This document shows, piece by piece, positions 44,997 to 54,052 of a stretch of DNA of 62,315 bases. Position numbers and translations under genes: made by a program. The stretch comes from JBFEYJ01 sp041563315. Lineage in GTDB: Bacteria; Pseudomonadota; Gammaproteobacteria; Thiohalomonadales; Thiohalomonadaceae. The stretch is from assembly GCA_041563315.1 (NCBI GenBank), contig JBFFNE010000007.1, forward strand, positions 1-62,315, read 5' to 3'. Below the pieces are notes generated by a model that saw only the letters and a list, made by a program, of their open reading frames with translations, was not told where the DNA came from and made no database searches. Numbering within the stretch: the first letter of the stretch is position 1; each line of letters begins with the position of its first letter.

Positions 44997-45332
44997 TTAA
45001 AATCCCGGCAGACTGCTGCCGCCGAGGAGGTGGATATGCAGGTGGAAGACCTCCTGGCCGCCCCCCTTGCCAGTATTGATAATGGTACGAAAACCGCTCT
45101 CAAGTCCCTGTGCCTTTGCCAGCTGCGGCAACAGGCGCATCATGTGTGCCGTGAGCGAATCATGCTCTGAAGACAATCCTTCCAGGCTAGTGATATGCAA
45201 CCGGGGGATCAGCAACAGATGCACCGGAGCCTTGGGATGGATGTCACGAAAGACCACCACCTGGTCATCTTCATAAACCTTGTCCGCCGGAATATCACCC
45301 GCGGCGATCTTGCAGAAAATGCAGTCTGTCAT
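44997..45332 (-). CDS. hinT: HIT-family hydrolase (HinT)
   Basis: A 111-residue purine nucleoside phosphoramidase-type protein. CIFCKIAAGDIPADKVYED at the start, VHLLLIPRLHI, and HLHIHLLGG, the HxHxH histidine triad. The length fits HinT. It overlaps the hisE stop by 4 bases, so it is translated in the his-tat operon. Confidence 0.92.
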   Translation of the reverse strand: MTDCIFCKIAAGDIPADKVYEDDQVVVFRDIHPKAPVHLLLIPRLHITSLEGLSSEHDSLTAHMMRLLPQLAKAQGLESGFRTIINTGKGGGQEVFHLHIHLLGGSSLPGF

Positions 45333-45649
45333 GGTTTGCCTCGACTTGCTTTCTCTTCCAGACCGGAGAGGCCGAAGCGTCGCTCCAGCTCATCCAGCAC
45401 TTGTTGCGGTTCGAGGTTCTGCTGTTTGAGCAGTACCAGGGTGTGGAACCAGAGATCGGCAACTTCATAGATGATCTTATCTGCCTCACCGTCCTTGGCC
45501 GCCATCACCGTTTCGGTAGCCTCCTCACCGATTTTCTTCAAAATCGCATCAAGGCCCTTGTGATAGAGCTTTGCCACATAGGAGCTATCAGGATCGGCGC
45601 CTTTACGCTCCTCCAGTACGACTGACAATTTTTCCAGGGTGTCACTCAT
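45329..45649 (-). CDS. hisE: phosphoribosyl-ATP pyrophosphatase
   Basis: A 106-residue MazG-like HisE. EERKGADPDSSYVAKLYHKG and GEEATETVMAAKDG are the metal-binding acidic motifs; LWFHTLVLLKQQNL the final helix. It hydrolyses PR-ATP to PR-AMP, step 2 of histidine synthesis; hisI, 7 bases upstream, is a separate gene here rather than fused as in Enterobacteria. Confidence 0.94.
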   Translation of the reverse strand: MSDTLEKLSVVLEERKGADPDSSYVAKLYHKGLDAILKKIGEEATETVMAAKDGEADKIIYEVADLWFHTLVLLKQQNLEPQQVLDELERRFGLSGLEEKASRGKP

Positions 45650-45656
45650 GGCATCA

Positions 45657-46040
45657 TCACTTTGTATAAATTTGACCCGGATCCTTCAACACAGGTTCAA
45701 CGGCATCCCACGTCTCGCCCTTAAGCTCATTGTAGAAGCAACTATGGCGACCGGTGTGGCAGGCGATATCTCCCATCTGCTCGATGGTGATCAAGACCAC
45801 GTCTTTATCGCAGTCAGTACGAATACTCTTCACTTTTTGCACATGGCCGGACTCCTCGCCCTTATGCCACAGTCTGTTACGTGAACGGGAGAAATAGACC
45901 GCCTCGCCTTTCTCTGCTGTCAGTGCCAGCGACTCGCGGCTCATCCAGGCGAACATCAGCACCTGTCTGGTGCCCTCCTCCTGGGCGATCACCGGTACCA
46001 GCCCATCCTCGGTCCACTTAATCTCATCCAGCCAATTCAT
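45657..46040 (-). CDS. hisI: phosphoribosyl-AMP cyclohydrolase
   Basis: A 127-residue HisI. VLMFAWMSRESLALTAEKGEAVYFSRSR, LWHKGEESGHVQ and RTDCDKDVVLITIEQMG with the zinc cysteines (DCDKD, CHTGRHSC) are the family signature. It opens the imidazole precursor ring in step 3 of histidine synthesis. Confidence 0.95.
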   Translation of the reverse strand: MNWLDEIKWTEDGLVPVIAQEEGTRQVLMFAWMSRESLALTAEKGEAVYFSRSRNRLWHKGEESGHVQKVKSIRTDCDKDVVLITIEQMGDIACHTGRHSCFYNELKGETWDAVEPVLKDPGQIYTK

Positions 46041-46059
46041 GTATTAAACCCTAACATCT

Positions 46060-46231
46060 AACGCAAAGGCGCAGAGGACGCAAAGTTTGCTAATGAAAAT
46101 AGTGCGGCGCCCGGGTCATCTTTTATACTCCAGCAGGCTCCCTCATCACACCTACTACACGACCTTGCAAAGAGTCCGGCGAACCCAGGATCCATTAATT
46201 GATCCCTTTGCGCCCTTTGCGTCTTTGCGTT
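46060..46231. repeat. inverted pair of GCAAAGGCGC repeats inside the his operon
   Basis: Left arm ACGCAAAGGCGCAGAGGACG plus CAAAG (46061-46085); right arm, inverted, CCCTTTGCGCCCTTTGCGTC then TTTGCGTT (46204-46231). About 118 bases between. It sits between hisF and hisI, within an otherwise close-packed operon. Confidence 0.75.
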
Positions 46232-46239
46232 GAAATCTT

Positions 46240-47013
46240 TTACAACCGTACCTCGATCCCATGTTCGGCCATACACTTTTTGGCCTCTTCGATGGTGTAT
46301 TCACCAAAGTGGAAGATACTGGCAGCGAGTACGGCTTCGGCATGGCCCTCAGTCACCCCTTCAGCGAGGTGTTCGAGGTTGCCGACACCGCCGGAGGCGA
46401 TCACCGGAACGTGCACCGCATCGGCTACAGCACGGGTTAATGCGATATCAAAACCGTTTTTGGTGCCGTCGCAATCCATGCTGGTGAGCAGGATCTCACC
46501 AGCACCAAAGTCGACCATCTTTTTCGCCCACTCCACGGCATCGATACCGGTGGCCTTGCGACCACCATGGGTAAAGATCTCCCACCGATTCGGTTCGCCT
46601 TCAGCGCTCACCTTCTTGGCATCGATGGCAACCACGATACACTGCGATCCGAAACGCTCCGCCGCCTCCCTGACGAACTCGGGATTGAACACGGCGGCGG
46701 TATTAATTGCCACCTTGTCGGCGCCGGCGTTAAGCATACGGCGGATATCCTCGACCTTGCGAATGCCGCCGCCCACGGTCAGCGGAATGAACACCTGACC
46801 GGCCACCTGCTCCACCACATGAACCATGGTCTCGCGCTCATCAGAGGAAGCGGTGATGTCGAGGAAGGTGATCTCATCCGCGCCCTGCTCATCGTAACGC
46901 TTGGCGATCTCCACCGGATCACCCGCATCGCGGATCTCAAGAAACTTTACGCCCTTGACCACGCGGCCGTTATCGACATCCAGGCAGGGAATGATGCGTT
47001 TAGCTAATGCCAC
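46240..47013 (-). CDS. hisF: imidazole glycerol phosphate synthase cyclase subunit
   Basis: A 257-residue TIM barrel. ALAKRIIPCLDVDNGRVVKG begins the family; the catalytic Asp residues are in IPCLDVD and VVAIDAKK; LTVGGGIRKVEDI and IASGGVGNLEHLAEG are phosphate loops. It joins HisH to make IGP and AICAR. GTG 47013 is chosen because every HisF begins here; an open frame upstream runs into a REP element. Confidence 0.94.
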   Translation of the reverse strand: MALAKRIIPCLDVDNGRVVKGVKFLEIRDAGDPVEIAKRYDEQGADEITFLDITASSDERETMVHVVEQVAGQVFIPLTVGGGIRKVEDIRRMLNAGADKVAINTAAVFNPEFVREAAERFGSQCIVVAIDAKKVSAEGEPNRWEIFTHGGRKATGIDAVEWAKKMVDFGAGEILLTSMDCDGTKNGFDIALTRAVADAVHVPVIASGGVGNLEHLAEGVTEGHAEAVLAASIFHFGEYTIEEAKKCMAEHGIEVRL

Positions 47014-47039
47014 AGCTACAAGCCTCAAGTTACACGGAG

Positions 47040-47107
47040 TAGGAGCGGCATCCATGCCGCGATTTGCCTACGTGGCCCCACATGTTGCGGCAGGATGCCG
47101 CTCCTAC
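47040..47107. repeat. REP/BIME palindrome inside the his operon
   Basis: TAGGAGCGGCATCCATGCCG (47040-47059) and CGATTTG, inverted as GTTGCGGCAGGATGCCGCTC CTA (about 47085-47106). Between hisF and hisA. Closest relative in the window is 33951-34018. Confidence 0.8.
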
Positions 47108-47127
47108 ATCGAGGGAAAATCCGTTGT

Positions 47128-47868
47128 TCATTCAGGACACAACTCGTCGGCCAGCTTTTGCCCTTCGGCAAAATCCAGCGTGCCTTCATAAATTGCCCGA
47201 CCGGTGATCGCGCCGGCGATTCCCTCATCGGCCGCGGCACACAAGGCTCGCACGTCGTCGAGATTGGTAATGCCGCCGGAGGCGATGATCGGAATATTCA
47301 CTGCCTGGGCCAGTTTTACCGTTGCCTCAACATTGACGCCGGTCATCATGCCGTCGCGGCCGATATCGGTATAGATAATGGAGGAAACACCGTCTTCCTC
47401 GAAATGCCGCGCCATATCGATAACATCGTGCCTTGAGAGCTTGGACCAGCCGTCGATCGCCACCTTTCCGTCCTTGGCATCCAGGCCAACGATGATGTGA
47501 CCGGGAAACTCCAGGCACAGGTCATTGACGAAGTGCGGTGCACTGACCGCCTTGGTGCCGATAATGACATACTGCACGCCCGCATTGAGATACGTCTGCA
47601 CGGTCTCCTCATCCCGGATTCCGCCGCCGATCTGGATCGGCAGGTCAGGGAATGCCTCGGCAATGGCATGCACCACATCGCCGTTGACCGGCTTGCCCTC
47701 AAAAGCACCATTCAGGTCCACCAGGTGCAGGCGTCGTGCCCCTGCCTCTACCCAGCGGGCTGCCATGGCAACCGGATCGTCGGAGAAGATCGTCGCATCT
47801 TCCATTCTCCCCTGACGCAGACGTACACATTTGCCGTCTTTCAGGTCAATGGCGGGGATCAACAACAT
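47128..47868 (-). CDS. hisA: ProFAR isomerase
   Basis: A 246-residue TIM-barrel isomerase. MLLIPAIDLKDGKCVRLRQG carries catalytic Asp8; IQIGGGIRDEETV, VGLDAKDGKVAIDGW with the second Asp, and IIASGGITNLDDVRAL are phosphate loops. It acts on ProFAR in histidine synthesis. Confidence 0.95.
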   Translation of the reverse strand: MLLIPAIDLKDGKCVRLRQGRMEDATIFSDDPVAMAARWVEAGARRLHLVDLNGAFEGKPVNGDVVHAIAEAFPDLPIQIGGGIRDEETVQTYLNAGVQYVIIGTKAVSAPHFVNDLCLEFPGHIIVGLDAKDGKVAIDGWSKLSRHDVIDMARHFEEDGVSSIIYTDIGRDGMMTGVNVEATVKLAQAVNIPIIASGGITNLDDVRALCAAADEGIAGAITGRAIYEGTLDFAEGQKLADELCPE

Positions 47869-48006
47869 CGTTCACTTCCTCTTGCGTCATGCCGTACAAC
47901 GGCTGCTCATCGGTTCAGGCTCCTGGGTCACTTATCCAGGCGCATCCATGATGCCTGGTGATGTTCGCCACCTAAACCTGACATGGTGGCGATGAAGTCT
48001 TTCACG

Positions 48007-48654
48007 TTACATGTTGCCATCCCACTGCAGGAAATTATCATACAACTGCAAACCAACATGCTGGCTCTTTTCCGGGTGGAACTGCGCTGCGAAGATGTTT
48101 TCGTGCGCCAGGGCCGCGGCAAATGTCACACCATGGCGCGTGCTTGCCGCCAGGTAGGCATTATCTCTTGGCGTTACATAGTAGCTGTGGACAAAATAAA
48201 AGCGCGCATCCTGGGGAATGTTCTTCCACAGCGGATGCACCATCTCCTGATGGACCTGGTTCCAGCCCATATGCGGCACCTTAAGCGCGGCCCCCGTGTC
48301 AGGACTGATCAGCGAATCACCAAAAAAGGAGACCTGGCCTGGCAGAATGCCCAAACAGGGAGTGCCGTCGTTCTCCTCACTGAAGTCCATCAAGGCCTGC
48401 ATCCCGACACAGACGCCGAGAAACGGCTTGCTTTTGACCACCTCACGCACGACCTGATCCAAGCCGAGGCGACGGATCTCGGCCATGCAGTCGCGGATCG
48501 CACCAACACCCGGCAGCACCACACGGTCAGCCGCGAGGATCTGCTCTGCGTCGGAAGTTACAATAATGCTGTCTGCCCTGCCGGTATGTTCCAGGGCCTT
48601 GGCTACGGAATGGAGGTTCCCCATGCCATAGTCAATAACTGCCACACTGCTCAT
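48007..48654 (-). CDS. hisH: imidazole glycerol phosphate synthase glutaminase subunit
   Basis: A 215-residue class I glutamine amidotransferase. Catalytic Cys in PFLGVCVGMQALMDFS, oxyanion strand VVLPGVGAIRDCM, and the His-Glu pair in AAQFHPEKSQH. It feeds ammonia to HisF. hisH and hisA are separated by 138 bases with no clear gene. Confidence 0.95.
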   Translation of the reverse strand: MSSVAVIDYGMGNLHSVAKALEHTGRADSIIVTSDAEQILAADRVVLPGVGAIRDCMAEIRRLGLDQVVREVVKSKPFLGVCVGMQALMDFSEENDGTPCLGILPGQVSFFGDSLISPDTGAALKVPHMGWNQVHQEMVHPLWKNIPQDARFYFVHSYYVTPRDNAYLAASTRHGVTFAAALAHENIFAAQFHPEKSQHVGLQLYDNFLQWDGNM

Positions 48655-48705
48655 GGATGCGGTCTCTTCTATAACGGATTCGTGCTTGCGTTGAGAGCCT
48701 TGTGA

Positions 48706-49305
48706 TTACAAATGGCCCTTGGTCGACGGCATCACTCCTGCCATACGCTCATCGTGCTCCAGTGCGAACCGCAATGCACGGCCGAAGGCCTTGAATATCG
48801 TCTCAGCGATGTGGTGGGCATTACGACCACGCAGGTTGTCGATGTGCAGTGTGACATGGGCATGATTGACAAAGCCCTGGAAAAATTCCAGCAGCAAATC
48901 CACATCGAACTCCCCTATGCGTGCGCGGGGATAGTCCACATGATATTCCAGTCCGGGACGTCCAGAGAAATCGATGACCACGCGTGACAAGGACTCATCC
49001 AGTGGGACATAGGCATGACCATAGCGGCGAATCCCCTTCTTGTCGGCCGCAGCCTGGGCGAAGGCCTGGCCGAGAGTGATGCCGACATCTTCTACCGTAT
49101 GATGCGCATCGATATGCAGGTCACCCTTGGCCTGAACGTCCAGGTCGATTAGGCCGTGGCGGGCCACTTGGTCGAGCATGTGTTCCAGAAAGGGTACGCC
49201 GGTATCAAAGCTGCCACTGCCGCTCCCATCCAGGTTAACACTGACCTCAATGCGGGTTTCCAGGGTATCGCGCTTTACCGTGGCCTTGCGTTCAGCCATG
49301 GACAA
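48706..49305 (-). CDS. hisB: imidazoleglycerol-phosphate dehydratase
   Basis: A 199-residue monofunctional HisB dehydratase (no phosphatase domain). The two manganese HHxxE motifs are DAHHTVEDVG and NAHHIAETIF; GVPFLEHMLDQVARHG is the substrate strand. First gene of the minus-strand his series; divergent from the fnr gene. ATG 49299 (MAERKATV) is an equal start. Confidence 0.95.
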   Translation of the reverse strand: MSMAERKATVKRDTLETRIEVSVNLDGSGSGSFDTGVPFLEHMLDQVARHGLIDLDVQAKGDLHIDAHHTVEDVGITLGQAFAQAAADKKGIRRYGHAYVPLDESLSRVVIDFSGRPGLEYHVDYPRARIGEFDVDLLLEFFQGFVNHAHVTLHIDNLRGRNAHHIAETIFKAFGRALRFALEHDERMAGVMPSTKGHL

Positions 49306-49411
49306 TCCTCATGTTGACTCAACTGCCGGGTTGAAAGACCCATAGCATACTCCTAACCGCATGGCGTTTAAATAAAAGACGAGGACCTAAGCCAAAAAAA
49401 GCACCCGTAGA

Positions 49412-50212
49412 TTGCACCTGTTCCGAAAATGTAAGAGGATTTGCCCCTATCCATGCATTCAGAGGGCGGGTTCGTTGATTCAGGCTGCACTTAACAATAT
49501 CGTCAATTTGGACCAGATAAAGGTTGCCTGCAAGGACTGCAATCTGTTCCAGCTTTGCCTACCGGTAGGCATCGATGCCCGCGAACTGGAAGAGCTGGAT
49601 AGCATCATCAAGCGCCGCCGTCCGCTCAAGCGCGGGGAGCACCTGTTCCAGGTTGGCTCACCTTTCCAATCGATCTACGCTGTCCGCTCCGGCTCGATAA
49701 AGACCTACACCCCGACCGAGGATGGCCATGAACAAGTCACTGGCTTCCACCTGCCGGGGGAACTGTTGGGCCTCGACGCAATTAACCTCGAACATCATCC
49801 CTGCGCCGCCAAGGTACTGGAAACCACCAGTCTGTGTGAAATCCCCTTCAATCGTCTTGAGGAGCTGAGCTCCCACCTTCCCAGCCTGCAGCATCAGCTG
49901 CTCAAAATTATGAGCAAGGAAATCCTCCACGATCAATCGCTGTTGATGCTGCTGGGCAAAAAAAGCGCTGAAGAGCGCCTTGCGGCACTGCTTCTGAGCC
50001 TATCCACCCGCTACCAGCAGCGCGGCTTTTCCCCCACCGATTTTTACCTGAGCATGTCGCGTAATGATATCGGTAACTACCTCGGTTTGGCTGTTGAAAC
50101 CGTCAGTCGTCTGTTCAGCCGTTTTCAGGAAGAGGGGGTGCTGGATGTTCAGCGCAAACACGTCCGCATCACCGATTTGGCGCAGCTGCGCAACATAGCC
50201 AACACCAAGTGA
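49412..50212 (+). CDS. fnr: FNR/ANR-type oxygen-sensing transcription regulator
   Basis: A Crp-Fnr protein of up to 266 residues. The [4Fe-4S] ligands are present: C-x2-C-x5-C in VACKDCNLFQLCLP (40, 43, 49) and Cys131 in HHPCAAK. GNYLGLAVETVSRLFSRF is the recognition helix with E-x-x-S-R, which reads TTGAT half-sites. Loss of the cluster in oxygen should stop DNA binding. N-terminus is uncertain: a TTG at 49475 behind AGAGGGCGGG would give an N-terminus nearer to E. coli FNR. A likely target site lies 96 bases downstream of its stop, before ccoN. Confidence 0.9.
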   Translation: MHLFRKCKRICPYPCIQRAGSLIQAALNNIVNLDQIKVACKDCNLFQLCLPVGIDARELEELDSIIKRRRPLKRGEHLFQVGSPFQSIYAVRSGSIKTYTPTEDGHEQVTGFHLPGELLGLDAINLEHHPCAAKVLETTSLCEIPFNRLEELSSHLPSLQHQLLKIMSKEILHDQSLLMLLGKKSAEERLAALLLSLSTRYQQRGFSPTDFYLSMSRNDIGNYLGLAVETVSRLFSRFQEEGVLDVQRKHVRITDLAQLRNIANTK

Positions 50213-50765
50213 GTGGAAGGCATGCACCTGCATACAGTGTGCGCTTTCCCTCCGCCACAACATTAGTTAATACGCAGGGCCTAAAAATGTGGCAAATGGC
50301 CTATTAATTGACAATTATCAATGTTCTGGTATCGTCTTTTCGTCTACCATTCATCGGACTGTAAGGGGTAACGTGGGGGTTATCCCGATGCAGACGACAA
50401 CCCTAAGCAAAGAAAATACTTCAGTAATTTTATAGGGTTAACGAGCACAACCAAGGTCACCTCTGTGAATCCAGGCTGCCCGCACGCATCTATAATGTTC
50501 AGTGTTTTTGCCGCTTCGCTCCAATAACCCCGCTTTTAACAACAGAATAATCTTGGGAAGGGAGTGTACGTAAACAACGTGCACATCAGCAGGTAACCAA
50601 CAGAAACTGTGAGGGGAGACGACGAATCCAAAAGATACGCATCACTGCAACCAGTAAACCAGGGGTTGGGTACCTCTGTCCGGCTACCTGCACAAGATTT
50701 TGGTGGTAGCCCTTTGGCATCCGTGTTTTACATAACAATTTTGTGACAACAAAAGGAGACTACTC
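50213..50765. other. 553-base gap between fnr and ccoN, regulatory leader
   Basis: No gene seen. It holds the FNR box, a matching -10, and then a leader of about 400 bases containing a hairpin GTGTACGT-AAACA-ACGTGCAC (50564-50584, one G-U pair) and, at the end, AGGAG before the ccoN GTG. Why the leader is this long is not explained. Confidence 0.6.
50308..50350 (+). promoter_or_regulatory. FNR box and class II promoter for ccoNOQP
   Basis: TTGACAATTATCAA (50308-50321) fits the FNR consensus TTGAT-N4-ATCAA with a single change. A TACCAT hexamer at 50345-50350 would put transcription start near 50356, so the site is centred at about -42, the position of class II FNR-activated promoters. Activation under low oxygen is expected. 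Confidence 0.75.
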
Positions 50766-52190
50766 GTGGAAACGACACAAGTAGAGAAATATAACTTCGA
50801 CGTCGTCCGGTGGTTTACCATCATGGCGGTCGTCTATCTGGTTGTAGGCACCCTCGTGGGTGTTTACGTTGCTTCCGAGCTGGCTTGGCCTTGGCTCAAC
50901 TTCGACACAGCTGAACTCTCCTTCGGGCGACTGCGTCCGCTGCACACGAATGCAGTCATCTTCGCCTTCGGCGGCTGTACCCTGATGGCTACCGCCTACT
51001 ACTCCGTTCAGCGCACCTGTGGTGTTCGCCTGTGGAGCGACAAGATGGCGTGGTTCACCTTCTGGGGCTGGAATACCATCATCGTCGCCGCCGTCATTAC
51101 CCTGCCGCTGGGCCTGACCGGTGGTAAGGAGTACGCCGAGCTGGAGTGGCCGCTTGACATCCTTATCGCTTTCGTCTGGCTCGCTTACTCGATCAACTTC
51201 ATAATGACCATTGCCAAGCGCAAGACCAGTCACATCTATGTGTCCAACTGGTTCTTCATGGGCATGATGGTGATGATCACCTACCTGCATGTGGTCAACT
51301 CACTGGCCCTTCCGGTCAGCATGTGGAAATCCTACTCCGTGTTCTCTGGGGTCCAGGATGCCATGATTCAATGGTGGTGGGGACACAATGCGGTAGGTTT
51401 CTACCTGACCGCCGGCTTCCTCGGTATCATGTACTATTTCGTACCGAAGCAGGCCAACCGCCCGATCTTCTCCTACCGTCTGTCGGTTATCCACTTCTGG
51501 GCGCTGATGTTCGGTTACGTGTGGCTCGGTGCTCACCATCTCCAGTACACTGCTCTGCCTGACTGGACCGGTTCCCTCGGTGCCGCCGTCTCCCTGGCCA
51601 TGATCATCCCCTCCTGGGGTGGTGCCATCAACGGGATGATGACCCTCTCCGGTGCCTGGGACAAGCTACGCGATGACTACATCCTGCGCTTCCTCATCAT
51701 GTCTCTGGCCTTCTACGCCATGTCCACCTTCGAGGGTCCGGTCATGTCAGCCAAGACGGTTAACGCACTGTCTCATTACACTGACTGGACCGTAGGTCAC
51801 GTACACTCCGGTGCACTGGGCTGGGTTGCCATGGTGGCTGCCGGTGCGCTGTATCACATGGTCGAGAAACTGTGGGATACCAAGATGTACTCTGCCAAGT
51901 TGGTTAACCTCCACTTCTGGCTGGCCACCATCGGCGCCGTGGTTTATATCACCGCCATGTGGGTATCGGGCATCATGCAGGGTCTGATGTGGCGTGCCTA
52001 TGACGACTACGGCACCCTGGCTTACACCTTTGCCGAGTCCGTGGCTGAAATGCACCCCTACTACGCCATGCGCGCCATCGGCGGCATGATCTACTGGCTG
52101 GGTGGCGCAATCATGCTCTACAACGTAGTCATGACCGTCCGTCAGGCTGTTGGCCAGCGTAGCTCCGCTGCCGCTACAGCTAACGCCTAA
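50766..52190 (+). CDS. ccoN: cbb3-type cytochrome c oxidase subunit I
   Basis: A 474-residue twelve-segment membrane protein with low-spin heme b and the b3-CuB centre. HTNAVIFAFGG contains a heme b His; GHNAVGFYLTAGFLGIMYYFVP, AHHLQYTALPDW (CuB HH) and VGHVHSGALGWVAM complete the ligand set. GTG 50766 follows AAAGGAG at 8 bases. The oxidase has high oxygen affinity and pumps protons in microaerobic respiration. Confidence 0.96.
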   Translation: METTQVEKYNFDVVRWFTIMAVVYLVVGTLVGVYVASELAWPWLNFDTAELSFGRLRPLHTNAVIFAFGGCTLMATAYYSVQRTCGVRLWSDKMAWFTFWGWNTIIVAAVITLPLGLTGGKEYAELEWPLDILIAFVWLAYSINFIMTIAKRKTSHIYVSNWFFMGMMVMITYLHVVNSLALPVSMWKSYSVFSGVQDAMIQWWWGHNAVGFYLTAGFLGIMYYFVPKQANRPIFSYRLSVIHFWALMFGYVWLGAHHLQYTALPDWTGSLGAAVSLAMIIPSWGGAINGMMTLSGAWDKLRDDYILRFLIMSLAFYAMSTFEGPVMSAKTVNALSHYTDWTVGHVHSGALGWVAMVAAGALYHMVEKLWDTKMYSAKLVNLHFWLATIGAVVYITAMWVSGIMQGLMWRAYDDYGTLAYTFAESVAEMHPYYAMRAIGGMIYWLGGAIMLYNVVMTVRQAVGQRSSAAATANA

Positions 52191-52214
52191 GCCGGATAAG
52201 GAGGATTAAAAACA

Positions 52215-52925
52215 ATGGCTGATCAAATCCATTCAACAAAATTTCAGGACAAGACAGAACGTAACGTCTTCCTGATGGTATTCATGCTGATGATCGTGGT
52301 TGCTATTCCCGGTGCAGTGGAAATCATTCCGCTGTTCTACCTGGATGAAACCATGGAGCACAACCAGCACCCTGAAATCGTCTGGCAGCGCAGTGAAGGC
52401 CAGACCCTGACCGACTGGCAGGCCGGCGAAGGCGTACGTCCCTACACCGCGCTGGAACTGGCCGGTCGTGACGTCTATGTCCGTGAAGGCTGCTACACCT
52501 GTCACTCCCAGATGATTCGTCCTTTCCGTGACGAAAAAGAGCGCTATGGCCACTACAGCCTTGCAACCGAGTCCATGTACGACCACCCCTTCCAGTGGGG
52601 CTCCAAGCGTACTGGTCCGGACCTGGCTCGTGTTGGCGGCAAGTACTCTGACGACTGGCACATCAGACACCTCCGTGCACCACGTTCCGTAGTGCCCGAG
52701 TCCGTCATGCCCAACTACCCCTGGCTGGATAACGCCACTGTCGACGGCGCGCACATTACCCGTGCAATGGCCGCGATGAAGACGCTTGGCGTTCCCTACA
52801 GCCAGGAAGACATCGCCAGTGGTGCTGCCAGCGTGAAAGGCAAGACCGAGATGGATGCTGTCGTTGCCTACCTGCAAGTACTGGGCACCATGGTGAAGTT
52901 CGAGGACAAGGATTATCGCAAATAA
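52215..52925 (+). CDS. ccoO: cbb3-type cytochrome c oxidase subunit II, monoheme
   Basis: A 236-residue membrane-anchored c-type cytochrome: N-terminal membrane segment (about 18-40), heme motif EGCYTCHSQMIRPF (C93-x2-C96-H97), and a distal Met probably in ESVMPNYPWL. It takes electrons from CcoP to CcoN. It ends at the base where ccoQ begins. Confidence 0.95.
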   Translation: MADQIHSTKFQDKTERNVFLMVFMLMIVVAIPGAVEIIPLFYLDETMEHNQHPEIVWQRSEGQTLTDWQAGEGVRPYTALELAGRDVYVREGCYTCHSQMIRPFRDEKERYGHYSLATESMYDHPFQWGSKRTGPDLARVGGKYSDDWHIRHLRAPRSVVPESVMPNYPWLDNATVDGAHITRAMAAMKTLGVPYSQEDIASGAASVKGKTEMDAVVAYLQVLGTMVKFEDKDYRK

Positions 52926-53134
52926 TGGATAGTCTGAAGGAATACTTCCAGACAGATTGGACAGCGATGACGCTGTCCGACTGGATTGGCACCATCGTCT
53001 CAGTAGGTATCTTCCTTCTGATGGTATGGGCCTATGTATTCGTCTTCCATCCGAAGAACAAAGAGAAACTCGAGTCCCACCGTCATCTACCACTTGATGA
53101 CGATGAGACAACCGACACGGAGAATAGAAAATGA
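52925..53134 (+). CDS. ccoQ: cbb3-type oxidase subunit CcoQ
   Basis: A 69-residue protein with one membrane segment (about 20-40, TIVSVGIFLLMVWAYVFVFHP) and an acidic tail with HLPLDDDE, the CcoQ family tail. It stabilises the complex. It overlaps ccoO by 1 base and ccoP by 4. Confidence 0.92.
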   Translation: MDSLKEYFQTDWTAMTLSDWIGTIVSVGIFLLMVWAYVFVFHPKNKEKLESHRHLPLDDDETTDTENRK

Positions 53135-53976
53135 GTGAGAAAAGCAATCCGTACAGTGCTCCGGATACCGGGCACGTTTGGGATGAAAATCTGCGTGAAC
53201 TGACCAACCAGCCACCCAAGTGGTGGATGCTGGGCTTCTACGCAAGCATCCTTCTGGTCGTTGTGTATTGGCTCTATTACCCTAGCGTTCCACTGGTTAA
53301 CTCCCACTTCAAGGGTGTCGCCGGCTGGACTGCTATTAATGAGTACAAGGAAGATATGGCCGCTATCCAGCAAACGCGTGCCAAGTACGAAGACCAGCTG
53401 CCGGGCAAGTCCGCTGCAGCCATCCTGGCTGACGATGAACTGTCCAACTATGTGGTTCGTTCAGCAAAGGTACTGTTCGGTGACAACTGCGCCGCCTGTC
53501 ATGGTGCTGGCGGTCAGGGCAACCCGAACTACCCGATTCTGGCTGATGACGATTGGCTCTACGGTGGCAACATCGAGACCATCGAGCAGACCATCACCAA
53601 CGGCCGTACGGGTATGATGCCGGCCCATGCCAACCAGCTATCTGAGCAGGAAGTCGATGATCTGGCCAACGCCATCATCTCCGGCAACCCAGCCAGCTCA
53701 CCACTGTATATGTCCAAGGGCTGCTTTGCCTGCCACGGTGCCGACGGCAAGGGCAATCAGATGCTCGGCTCAGTTAATCTGACCGATGGTATCTGGCGCT
53801 TTCCCGCTCAGGACCAGCTGGCCAGTGTGAAGTACACCATCATGCACGGGGTGAACGATCCGCAGGATCCGAATACCCGTGATGCGGTGATGCCGAAATT
53901 CGGTGGAGGTAAGCTGAGTGATACGGAAATCAAAAAACTGGCCATTTACGTGCACAAGCTCGGCGGTGGTCAGTAA
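53131..53976 (+). CDS. ccoP: cbb3-type cytochrome c oxidase subunit III, diheme
   Basis: A 281-residue protein with N-terminal QPPKWW and membrane segment (about 31-50), then two cytochrome c domains: CAACH at 120-124 and CFACH at 198-202, with distal Met in TGMMPAH and AVMPKFGGG. It is the electron entry subunit. Confidence 0.95.
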   Translation: MSEKSNPYSAPDTGHVWDENLRELTNQPPKWWMLGFYASILLVVVYWLYYPSVPLVNSHFKGVAGWTAINEYKEDMAAIQQTRAKYEDQLPGKSAAAILADDELSNYVVRSAKVLFGDNCAACHGAGGQGNPNYPILADDDWLYGGNIETIEQTITNGRTGMMPAHANQLSEQEVDDLANAIISGNPASSPLYMSKGCFACHGADGKGNQMLGSVNLTDGIWRFPAQDQLASVKYTIMHGVNDPQDPNTRDAVMPKFGGGKLSDTEIKKLAIYVHKLGGGQ

Positions 53977-54009
53977 GCGATAACACTCTGGTACGTTATT
54001 AACCTGTGT

Positions 54010-54031
54010 GGCCGCATGAAGTCATGCGGCC
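54010..54031 (+). other. perfect hairpin between ccoP and the 39-aa ORF
   Basis: GGCCGCATGA-AG-TCATGCGGCC, a complete 10-base inverted repeat without T-tract. In the mRNA it would protect the 3' end of ccoNOQP or act as a processing site; it is not a typical terminator. Confidence 0.7.
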
Positions 54032-54052
54032 CTCAATACAAAGAGGGGTTGA

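Noticed and set aside
47869..48006. Short minus-strand ORF between hisH and hisA
   Set aside because: About 30 residues, overlaps the end of hisH, no ribosome site and no conserved pattern.
52233..53219. Minus-strand frame opposite ccoO and ccoQ
   Set aside because: Shadow of three overlapping oxidase genes with conserved heme motifs on the plus strand.
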